Origin: Mycosarcoma maydis
Taxonomy: Eukaryota; Basidiomycota; Ustilaginomycetes; Ustilaginales
Direction of reading: 5' to 3'
DNA: 64,000 nt
Assembly (NCBI RefSeq): GCF_000328475.2
Contig: NC_026500.1
Coordinates: 62,001-126,000 of the forward strand
The notes beneath the pieces were generated by a model that searched no databases, had not been told where the DNA came from, and saw only the letters and a program-made list of their open reading frames with translations. The translations under genes and the position numbers were made by a program. This document shows, in pieces, positions 49,495 to 58,601 of this stretch; position 1 is the stretch's first letter, and every line of letters begins with the position of its first letter.

Positions 49495-51702
49495 ATGGCG
49501 GCGAGAAAGTTGCAAACAGAGATCGACAAGACGTTGAAAAAGGTGGCAGAAGGGGTCGAGAGTTTTGAAGACATGTTTGAACTGCTCCAACGAGCGACAA
49601 ATGCGACGCAAAAGGAAAAGATGGAGTCGGACCTCAAGACACAGATCAAGAAGCTGCAGCGTCTGCGTGATCAGATCAAGACGTGGCTGCAAAGCAACGA
49701 CATCAAAGACAAGAAGCCGCTGCTCGATAACCGCAAACTCATCGAGACGCAGATGGAGAAGTTCAAGGCGATCGAAAAGGAGATGAAGACCAAGGCTTTC
49801 TCCAAAGAAGGACTCATAGCTGCCGCAAAGATGAATCCCAAGGACCGCGAAAAGGCAGAGATCTCGGAATGGCTTTCGACACAAGTGGACGAGCTATCGC
49901 GACAGGTCGAGTCGGCAGAAGCAGAGATCGAAACCATCTCGGGCTCTGGCAAGAAGAAAAAGGGCTCCGCCAAGGATGAACGAGCCTCTACGCTGGAAAA
50001 CGCCAACGACCGCAGAAATTGGCACATCTCGCGGCTCGAGATCCTTTTGCGCATGTTGGAGAACGGCAATCTGGAAACTGAACGCGTCACGGACATCAAG
50101 GAGGACATTTCCTACTTTGTCGAATCCAACATGGAGGAAGACTTTGAGGAGGACGAGGGTATCTATGATGATCTGAATCTCGATGATGGCGAGGAGGCGT
50201 TCGGTCTCAAGGAGACTGACGACATGCACAGCAATGTCGATTCGAACGCGGGTATGGACGACCTTAGCTTCCGCGATACTAAGGACACGCCCACAAAGCC
50301 ACGCCGAGACAGCTTGGTTGATATCAACAGCAGTGGCTTCAACAGCAATAGCAACAACAATAGCAACAACAACAACGCCCCCACCACCACCACCACCACC
50401 ACCAGCAGCAGCAGCAGCAGCAACAACAACAATGTCGCCACTAGCTCCTCCAACAAGAAGGAGGAGTCGGCACCATCTCCAGTGTCGGCGGCACCAGCGC
50501 AATCTGCTCCTTCACCGGTCGCAGCCACATCGGCCAACAGAAAGACGACCAGAAAGACATCTCAGGAGCCTGTGGCAGTACCAAAGGAGAAGACGGTTCC
50601 TACGGCCAACTTTGCGCAAGCCAAAGCGCCTGCTTCGTCGCAGTCCGCTGTTCTTTCGCCACCCAAGGTACCGAGCGCCGCACCGTTGCCGCCTATTCGG
50701 TATGCTGCGGCTGCGGCTGCTGCGGTGGCGGCGAGTGCTACTGCGTCTGCGAACGAGGCTACGGCATCGTCCCCTTCAACAACGACAGGATCGATTGCTA
50801 CTGATGCGGTATCTGATTCGGTCAACGCTTCATCAACAGCCTCTGCAGCACCGGGCTCGCAAACGCAGCCAAGCTCGGGAGCGACACAGACGGTTGGAGC
50901 ACCTGTGACGCCTGCCAAGTCAAGCGTAGAGGCGCTCAAGAACGAGGGAGCAGACAAGGCAAGATCGGCATCGCCAGCACCCCCTGGGCACGGCAAGGTG
51001 GAGCCGAACAGCAATGCAGGCGCAGCAGCAAGTGCTGGCGGTGGCTCAGCACAGGATGGTGCAAGCACGTTGTCAGGATTCCAGCCGGCGCAACTGGCAG
51101 CATCTTCGGCGGCGGCGAGTGTGGTTCAGCCTGCAGGTGGAGGAGCAGGCACAGCAGCACAGCAAGCGGCAGCACAGAAGGAAGCGGGCACGGAAGCGCG
51201 ATTGCCGACGTCGCTGACGGACCTGGTGTCGTCGTTCGAGTCTGCCAAGCAAAAATCGTTGCGTCGAGATGCGAATTTGGGGCTGGTGTACAAGTCGCTG
51301 GAGTCGTCGTTTATGACGGTTCCTGAGGCAGTTGACTCGGACAAGCCAAAGTACTATGTGGCCAAGAACCCATTTCCTACGCCGAGCTACTACCCGCAAA
51401 CGCCGGCGAGCGTGTTTGACAATCCGGCGCTGTACTCAAAGTTTGACGTGGATACGCTGTTCTACATTTTCTACTACCAGCAGGGCACGTACCACCAGTA
51501 TTTGGCAGCCAAGGAGTTGAAAAAGCAGAGCTGGCGATTCCACAAGCAATACTTGACCTGGTTCCAGAGGCATTCGGAGCCACAGGCGATTACGGACGAA
51601 TACGAGCAGGGAGTGTACGTCTACTTTGACTGGGAGGGTAGTTGGTGTCAGCGCAAAAAGTCGGATTTCCGATTCGAGTATCGATGGTTGGAGGACAACT
51701 AG
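49495..51702 (+). CDS. NOT3: CCR4-NOT complex subunit Not3/Not5
   Basis: A core subunit of the cytoplasmic deadenylase and transcription-regulating CCR4-NOT complex. It is 735 residues from an ATG. Residues 1-235 are the Not3 N-terminal helical domain (ARKLQTEIDKTLKKVAEGVE, then IKKLQRLRDQIKTWL, then RRNWHISRLEILLRMLENG). Next is an Asn/Thr/Ser-rich and Ala/Pro-rich middle of about 380 residues with simple repeats (50340-50440). The C-terminal NOT box runs from about 615 to the end (YYVAKNPFPTPSYYPQ, LFYIFYYQQGTYHQYLAAKE, VYFDWEGSWCQRKKSDFRFE). Length and architecture match the family. Confidence 0.96.
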   Translation: MAARKLQTEIDKTLKKVAEGVESFEDMFELLQRATNATQKEKMESDLKTQIKKLQRLRDQIKTWLQSNDIKDKKPLLDNRKLIETQMEKFKAIEKEMKTKAFSKEGLIAAAKMNPKDREKAEISEWLSTQVDELSRQVESAEAEIETISGSGKKKKGSAKDERASTLENANDRRNWHISRLEILLRMLENGNLETERVTDIKEDISYFVESNMEEDFEEDEGIYDDLNLDDGEEAFGLKETDDMHSNVDSNAGMDDLSFRDTKDTPTKPRRDSLVDINSSGFNSNSNNNSNNNNAPTTTTTTTSSSSSSNNNNVATSSSNKKEESAPSPVSAAPAQSAPSPVAATSANRKTTRKTSQEPVAVPKEKTVPTANFAQAKAPASSQSAVLSPPKVPSAAPLPPIRYAAAAAAAVAASATASANEATASSPSTTTGSIATDAVSDSVNASSTASAAPGSQTQPSSGATQTVGAPVTPAKSSVEALKNEGADKARSASPAPPGHGKVEPNSNAGAAASAGGGSAQDGASTLSGFQPAQLAASSAAASVVQPAGGGAGTAAQQAAAQKEAGTEARLPTSLTDLVSSFESAKQKSLRRDANLGLVYKSLESSFMTVPEAVDSDKPKYYVAKNPFPTPSYYPQTPASVFDNPALYSKFDVDTLFYIFYYQQGTYHQYLAAKELKKQSWRFHKQYLTWFQRHSEPQAITDEYEQGVYVYFDWEGSWCQRKKSDFRFEYRWLEDN

Positions 51703-53997
51703 GCGGCACACACACGCTCCAAGAGGATTGCTACTCTGATGTTGTCAACAAGATGAAGGAGGAACGAAAGAAAGAAAGAAAATTCCATTGGTTTTCGTAC
51801 TGCCCGCTAATCCGTTGACGGTTGAGTTGAGCGTTTGGCCTGTTGACACGAATGATAGGCGATGTGAGGCCGAGGTTGTCGCCGAGCACGGGCAGGGATC
51901 GACGTGCTGCAACCTCCGAACAGGAGATAACTCGCCCGCCGGAGATCGGAGGAACGGAGCACAACTATCTTTGTTCGGTGTGTTGGGCGTAAGCGAAGGC
52001 GTAAAAGGATGCGGAAGCGAGGAAGTGAGGAAGCGAGGAAGCGTGGAAGCATTGAGCATGGATTCGTGAGTTGCGTGGACGCGTTTTGTGGTTTGTTCCG
52101 ATGCGCGCGCGCGCTACGTATCCACGATTTGGCTTGAATCAGGCTTGAATCAGTAGTGGATTGTTTTGGTGCTAGCCTCACACGAATGCGGCCGTGTCTC
52201 ACACAGGCTGTGCAGGGTGTCGATTGAGAATCGAGCATAGAGAAACGACACACGACTGGACTCGCAAGGTGGCTGACCAAGCTGAAAGCGTAAAGCGGGA
52301 GCCAACGTTGGAGGCGAGGGCTCTTTACCAAGCCGCGCTGGCCAAAAGAGAAGAGAAAATCAGAGGATGGCATTCAACATTGATGAGATGATTTTCAAGA
52401 TGAACCTCATAACAGCGAGGGGAACCGTATGCGTGATGGCTGAATGTGCATGCTGTCGCCAAGTGGATCGTGGATGCTCAAGGAAAATGGGAAGGACGAA
52501 TCGAGGACAGCGTGCAAGCGGCGATGCGAATCAAGAACTCACGATTGTGAATTGGGAATTGCGAATGGATCGCGATGCGTGATGGTGCACGCGTTGGCTG
52601 GGTCGCGACTAGTCTACGTATCAGCGCGCAACGGTGGTGCAGATAGAGAACATAGAGAACATAGAGAACCGGTGGTGAGACTAGAATGACTCTGGTGCAG
52701 ATCGGCTAGCAGTTTGCACCCTTTCGCGTTGGTTGCACCACTTGCGCTCGCTTGGGTTTCAACAAGGCCATTACAAGACAACGTGCAAGACGCAAGAGCG
52801 AATCGCTGAGCCAGAGGGGGGGGAAACGTGTTTTTACCGCATACGTAGTAGCAGCGCCGTTGCGAGTCGCGAGTAGCGAGTAGCGAGTCGCTTGAGCTGG
52901 CTCGTGGTTGGTCAAGTGATAGCTCAGTGTGAGTGCGCGGTAGCACGTAGCCATCTGAATCTCTTACTAACAATCGTGAACGTAATCACGAATCGAAAGG
53001 CGAAAGACGAAAGCGAAAGGGGCATGGTGTTTTCTAACTTTACTGACTTGGGCGACTCACGACTAACGACTCGTGACTCACGAATCGGGGAAATATGTTA
53101 GTATATGGAAGCGGACTGCGAAACCAATCGTGAATATTAATTAATGCAGGGTGCAGCCAGATTCAAGATTCCGTGTGGATCTTTCCAACCCTGACAATCA
53201 CGAATTTCAATCGTGGATGGATTCAAAGATTCAGAATCAGAATCAGAGTGGGAATCGCGAGAGAGAGAGAGAGAGAGAGAGAGACCAAAAGCGAAAAGCG
53301 AAAGCGAGCGCAGTTGTGAGTCGTCAGTCAGCGAGACCAGTCACGGCTCAAACCAACCGACACACGAGTCAGCCACTCGACTGGCATACGCATTCGTGAT
53401 TTTGCTACTCGCGACTGTGACTTGGGTTGGCTCACAATCACGAATCCCACTCGTGACTGCGCTGGTTTGGTTTGGTTTGGTTTGGTTTGGTTTGGTTTCG
53501 TGATTCACGATTCTGATTGCGGGTTCAACATCAACTTTGGGCACTTTTGACCAAACTCCGCTTGTCAAGTCACGGAGTCCTGGATTCACGATTATCTCTG
53601 CTCCCTGTCCATACTGTTTCCGTTGCCTATTTCACCTTTGACAAGCTAACCACACTCACGACTGGCTCCTCATTGCGAGTCGTTGCGATCTCTGGCATCG
53701 CCACCTTCTCCCCCATCCACGCCATCTCCCCTCCGCTCGTCCTCGCCCTCCTATCTGGATATCCCCTGGTCTCGGTCGTCTTGGTCTCGGTCTTGTCTAA
53801 TCGCCTTGGTCTTGTTTCTCATCGTGTTTCCTTGTCAGCTCGCCGAGCCATGTATTAGCGCAATCGTCCGCCGATCCAATCGCATTCTCCCATCCTGTCT
53901 TGTTTCCGTCGACTCCATCCTCGACAGCGACCACGCTCGCATCCTGCCTCGCCCCTCTAATGCCGTCAACATTACTACTTCGACTACCAAACCTACC
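51703..53997. other. Spacer with simple repeats
   Basis: About 2.3 kb without a recognised gene. It holds a seven-base GCGAGTA/GCGAGTC array at 52862-52890, scattered heptamer elements at 52970-53090, a GA tract at 53260-53284 and a GGTTT pentamer array at 53461-53499. The last 300 bases are pyrimidine-rich and probably the leader of the next gene. Confidence 0.5.
53461..53499. repeat. GGTTT pentamer array
   Basis: Seven tandem copies of a 5-bp unit, followed directly by a heptamer pair (CGTGATT, CACGATT). Confidence 0.9.
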
Positions 53998-56553
53998 ATG
54001 TCGCTCCGATTCCTCACAAAGAGGCGCGATCGACTTCGCTCCGATTCCGACTCCAAACAAGCCACTCTCGACAAGAGCCCTGTACATGCACCACACTGTA
54101 TACCGCTACCATCATCAGACTTGCACTTTATCAAGGGCAAGATGGCCCCAGTGCCTTCCGAAGTTCAAGTCATCAGCTGGCATCCAGACCACCTCCGTGC
54201 CTCGGGTCGTCAGGTGCATATTCAATCGCGACGACAAGAGACGTGCACCTCCGTCCTCCAAACGTCCACTATTGGCTCACATTCAGCTTCCGCCTCTGCA
54301 TCCATGCCTATCCAACCTCGCACAACCAACTCCGCTCAACATGACACACGCAGCAGCACCGCCAGCGCCACTGATTCCGCCCACACCCTAGTCCACCTAT
54401 ATGATCCGCCAACTCACCTCTGCCACACCTGCCACCATCCAAATCGCTCGGGCTCGGGCTCGGGCTCGCCGTCTAGAGCAGCACTCCTCCACAAACATTC
54501 GGCTTCCGTACCCCTAGCCACGCACCCAGCGTCCGACACTTCCAAAAGCCAACATGTCCAGCTTCCCGATCCATTGTCTTGTGCCCCGCCCCACATGCAT
54601 CAACAAGACCTTCCTTTGGCGCCCACCAAAAGGCATTCCAAGTCGCGATCCTATACCCCAACTGTCGCCGCCAACGATACGCAGGTTTTGCACCACATAT
54701 CGCCACCTCCCTTTGCTCTACTTTACCGCAATGCGTCAACACAGTGCATTACCAGCCTCTCGTCATACCGTACAGATGGAGCGCCTAAAGACCCCCGTCC
54801 CAGTCCACCACCTCCACCGCGGTCCTCATCCGTCAGCAGCTCGTCCAGCTTGCTCTCTCGCTTGTACACCCTGCGAAAAACAAAGAGCAAGAACGCCCTG
54901 CTTGCTGACGTTGATCGCAGCACACCTGTCGTCAATCCGACGCAAGCCAAGAGCACCTCTGCCTTTCGCTCTCGAAGCGATTCTTTCAGCTCTCTCTCCA
55001 CCAAACCGGCGCGTTCATCCAAGGACAGTCTTCCCCCCACGCCAAGTCCGAGCAGGCCCAACAGAGCTGCCAGAGCCACCAACGTACCACCCTCAGCCTG
55101 GCGAACCGACTCTGCCTCCACTCCAGCAGCATCCAACCCGGACAAGCATGCCGCAGCTAAATCAAAAGTCGCCGCCACACCCTCGCTCGCTTACAGTTCC
55201 GACAACGAACCGAGCCTTGAATCCGCCTCCTCCTCCTCCGGTCATAGGCCAGATTCGGGCGGTGCTGCATCGGCATCGTTCTCAAGGCATTCCAGGACTG
55301 CGAGCAGCGGCGATGCTTCCACCACAGCTACTTCCTTGCTCTTTGCTTCACTGAAACCTCTTGGCGGCGGCGTTGCAGGCGCCGATCCAATTTCCAACCG
55401 CATCTCAACTCACTCTGCCAGATCAGCCGCCTCACCGGCACATGCCAACTTGCCGCTTTTGCATCTTGATCAGCCCAGCCCCGTTCTCGATTCACCTCAA
55501 GTAGCAGGACTGCTTCTACCTCTGCCCACATCCAGCTCGACCTCCTCCTTCGGCGGAACCATGTTGACTGCACATCTCTTGAAACGTATCGGGCCACCGC
55601 CGGTCGGCTTGCCACCCGATTGCTTTCAGAAACGCGTAAGCCTCATCCACAACTACATTCTGAGCCAAGTGCCCTCCTTGCAAGCAGTGCTTCCTCCATC
55701 ACCCTTCTCCCAGCCATCCGATGAGGATCTGTCCGGCGTCTACGCAAGTGCCAACCACCCATCGCATCGATCCAGCCTCACGCTTTCACCTCGATACGCT
55801 AACACAACGCTTCCCAATGCTCGCTTGTCCACCGCACCCGCTTTGACGCCACTCGGCAGCACGCCACTCGATCCAATAACCTCGCTGCAGGATGAATTCG
55901 ACAAGCTCGAGTGTCTGGCCGAAGCAGAGCTGCGCGATCTTGCCAGCTCGAATGCTGCGCAACACAGACACGTCGAAACCATCGCCATCTTGCAAGAGCT
56001 TCGACTGGAAGAGGCCTTTCGCGAAGCCAGGCGGCGATGCGGAGTCAATTGCGTTCGCTCCCATTTCGATCTCACCAACCTCACCCCGAGCGATGCCAAT
56101 CGCCACGACGCTTGTCGCGGTCGAGTATCAGTAGCAAAGGATGGAGCTTCTAGTCTTGGTCTCGCAGGCAGTACGCCACGTTCTGCCCAAGGTGCGAGCC
56201 TCGAAATGAGCCTCAAACCAGCACCACGCAAGCGCAGAGGAATCGCCACAGTGAGAAGACCTTTCACCGCTCCTGGTCGCTCGTCGAGTGCAACTACAAC
56301 ATCTTTCAGATACGCCGGTCTTGACCTTCCGGCCACAATTCAGGATGAATTCAAGGGCGAACTTTTCACTCCGCAATCGTTTGCCAAGCCCTTGGCCATC
56401 GCGCCGTTGCAATCGGCGCAGCCAAGCAACGGCGGCATCGATGACAATGCTTCACGCAGCACCACCGGTAGCGATGACAGTAGAAAACATGGCAGTGTTG
56501 GATCTGCATCGATTAGCATACCCGTATGGAGGCGGTCTCCGGTGCTTTATTAG
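53998..56553 (+). CDS. Ser/Pro-rich hypothetical protein, unknown function
   Basis: This is an 851-residue frame from the first ATG at 53998; upstream the frame continues to a TTG only. The protein begins with a basic stretch (MSLRFLTKRRDRLRSDSDSK) and is mostly disordered (Ser, Pro, Ala, His). Two parts look ordered. One, around residues 520-560, reads LLKRIGPPPVGLPPDCFQKR then VSLIHNYILSQVPSLQAV. The other, around 625-680, is a helical segment (PITSLQDEFDKLECLAEAEL, then ETIAILQELRLEEAFREARR). No known domain is recognised and no signal peptide or membrane segment is present. Coding is certain from frame length. Confidence 0.72.
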   Translation: MSLRFLTKRRDRLRSDSDSKQATLDKSPVHAPHCIPLPSSDLHFIKGKMAPVPSEVQVISWHPDHLRASGRQVHIQSRRQETCTSVLQTSTIGSHSASASASMPIQPRTTNSAQHDTRSSTASATDSAHTLVHLYDPPTHLCHTCHHPNRSGSGSGSPSRAALLHKHSASVPLATHPASDTSKSQHVQLPDPLSCAPPHMHQQDLPLAPTKRHSKSRSYTPTVAANDTQVLHHISPPPFALLYRNASTQCITSLSSYRTDGAPKDPRPSPPPPPRSSSVSSSSSLLSRLYTLRKTKSKNALLADVDRSTPVVNPTQAKSTSAFRSRSDSFSSLSTKPARSSKDSLPPTPSPSRPNRAARATNVPPSAWRTDSASTPAASNPDKHAAAKSKVAATPSLAYSSDNEPSLESASSSSGHRPDSGGAASASFSRHSRTASSGDASTTATSLLFASLKPLGGGVAGADPISNRISTHSARSAASPAHANLPLLHLDQPSPVLDSPQVAGLLLPLPTSSSTSSFGGTMLTAHLLKRIGPPPVGLPPDCFQKRVSLIHNYILSQVPSLQAVLPPSPFSQPSDEDLSGVYASANHPSHRSSLTLSPRYANTTLPNARLSTAPALTPLGSTPLDPITSLQDEFDKLECLAEAELRDLASSNAAQHRHVETIAILQELRLEEAFREARRRCGVNCVRSHFDLTNLTPSDANRHDACRGRVSVAKDGASSLGLAGSTPRSAQGASLEMSLKPAPRKRRGIATVRRPFTAPGRSSSATTTSFRYAGLDLPATIQDEFKGELFTPQSFAKPLAIAPLQSAQPSNGGIDDNASRSTTGSDDSRKHGSVGSASISIPVWRRSPVLY

Positions 56554-57477
56554 CACGAGTCTGTTCGTGAGGACGGGGGAAAATCATCTTGTCAGTTGTG
56601 GCTTGAAGAGTTGGGGTTCATATCTCGTATACCCATCATCCCTCACAAACCGAGACAGAAACAGGTAGATAGTCTAACCACCACCACAGACGCTATACCC
56701 GCTCCGGATGTCACGCTCGGCGCCTCACGCGTCCTGCGTGTATCCCCACCGCCATGCTTTTCCACCAGCTTCGATCACGGTGATGGCTGATGCGATGCTG
56801 ACGCTGAACGCGGGCGAGAGCATGGTCGCGTGATCGCGCCGAGTTGCGCAATCAAGCGATCACCTGGCCGCGCATACACACACACAGTCGGCACCACTTG
56901 ATGGCGGATGCTTTGCGTTTTGATCGCATTCACACAATGATCCGTTTTTGCGGTCGCTGAGCCACAAGCTGCCATAGCTTAGCCAACACGGTTCAGTTGA
57001 CAAGCAAACTCCAACCACGATACTTTGCGATTGTGCGCAAGATGCACAACGAGCAGCACTGGCTCCTTGTTCTTGTCGAATTCAGCTTTCATCATGATGC
57101 TCAACCTGCGCAGAGACAGTCACGAGTGTGTTGGCTGGCGGCTAGGATACAAGTCGTGAGTGTATGCCAAGTGCGGCTGTGCGGTATGTTATCGAGTTCG
57201 GGGTGGATTTGTCACACGTCAGAGCAGAAACGGCACAGGTTGAGAGAGTCACGAGTGGTGAGTGTCACGTGAGGTGAAAATTCGTGATTGACGATTGTGA
57301 AGATGCGAAATAACTTAAGACGTAAAGCAAAAGCCGAAACGCGAGCAAGTGCAAGTGGAAAGCAGAAATGAGGAGTTGAATCCGATCCGACCAAGGATTC
57401 AACCGATCTGCATTACGACGAGCACTCACGACTAGCGAATCATACGCATTGAAGCAACACTGGACAGACGCTCGAGC
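56554..57477. other. Spacer between the Ser-rich protein gene and CWC21
   Basis: About 920 bases. It contains an ACAC tract at 56876-56888 and isolated TCACGA elements at 57118-57130, 57248-57258 and 57281-57290. No gene is supported. Confidence 0.4.
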
Positions 57478-58524
57478 ATGTACAACGGTATTGGACTCAA
57501 GACGGCACGTGGAACGGGCACGAATGGGTACGTGCAACGCAACCTCTCCAACTTCGAGGCTGGAAAGAAGCGGTGGAACAAGCGTGATGCGACCGATGAG
57601 GTCGGGTCGGATACACGTCTTGGTCCCGACGCAGCGATTTTGGAGCACGAGCGAAAGCGAGCGGTGGAAGTGAAGTGCATGGAGCTGCGCGTCGAGCTCG
57701 AGGACGACGATGTGGCCGATGACGAGATCGAGGAGCGCGTAGCCCAACTTCGCGAGACGCTGAATGCACAGCTGGCGGAGCAGACGAACGAGTCAGCAGC
57801 ATCGTCTTACGAAAGCGGTAGAGCAAAAGAGACTCGACTGCGTCATATGGGCACGCATCAGCAAATCCAGACTAAGCAGCACTTGGATCGACGCTTCGCA
57901 ATCGCGGTTGGTGTCGAGAGCGGATATCGACAAGCCGACGCATTCAACCGCGACCTGCAGGAGCTCAAGAAATCCGAGCGCATCCACCAACAACGTCAGG
58001 CGTACCAACAGAGACAGCTCGCGCGAGCAAGCCACGCTTCCACCCAGCCTCCACCCCATCCTCCCGCACGTTGCTCTTCCACACACTCCCAATCCACCTC
58101 GTCCAGCTCGCCATCTTCACCGCCACGCAAGAGAGCCAGATCGCGCTCCGCATCACAAGACTCGTCCGCTCGCTCCAGCTCGAGCCACGCAAGCCCCCGT
58201 AGCCCCACCCCCCGCACCACATCACACGTCGCATCCTACTCTTCCTACTCGTCTCGTTCTCGTTCTCGCTCTCGCTCTCGCTCTCCGCTATCCCATTCGC
58301 GCTCTTCGCGCTCGCGCTCCCGTTCTCGTTCTCGTTCTCGCTCTCGCTCTCGTTCTCCGCTATCCCATTCGCGCTCTTCGCGCTCCCGTTCACCTTCACG
58401 CTCGCGCTCACCTTCTCGTTGCGCCTCGTCGCGCTCTCGCAGTCCGGCGCACAGACCGCGCAGACACTCGTCGTCTCGCGTGAACCCGCCCGGCCCCCCA
58501 CCGCGCCGACCTGCCGGCCTCTAA
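57478..58524 (+). CDS. CWC21: Pre-mRNA splicing factor Cwc21 (SRRM2-like) with RS tail
   Basis: Cwc21/SRRM2 binds Prp8 and Snu114 in the catalytic spliceosome. It is 348 residues from an ATG. The N-terminus [20 protein letters not shown] is the invariant spliceosome-docking tail of the family. Residues 52-98 are the cwf21 domain ([20 protein letters not shown], then [12 protein letters not shown]). From about 200 to the end is an Arg/Ser dipeptide domain, much longer than in budding yeast and more like metazoan SRRM2. Part of the RS region is duplicated in frame with a 72-base period (58285 and 58357). The gene converges on the C2-protein gene with only 77 bases between stops. A 516-codon Arg-rich frame on the opposite strand is a shadow of this composition. 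Confidence 0.94.
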
Positions 58525-58601
58525 GCTTGCAGCGCGCGCTCTCACAGACTCGCCAATTCACTGAATCCAAGCATGTGCTAATTGAACTGGGATGTGCGAA
58601 T

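Noticed and set aside
53683..53997. N-terminal extension of the Ser/Pro-rich protein containing a hydrophobic stretch
   Set aside because: The extension begins with TTG and lies in a pyrimidine-rich leader; the first ATG is at 53998, so the apparent membrane segment is probably untranslated.
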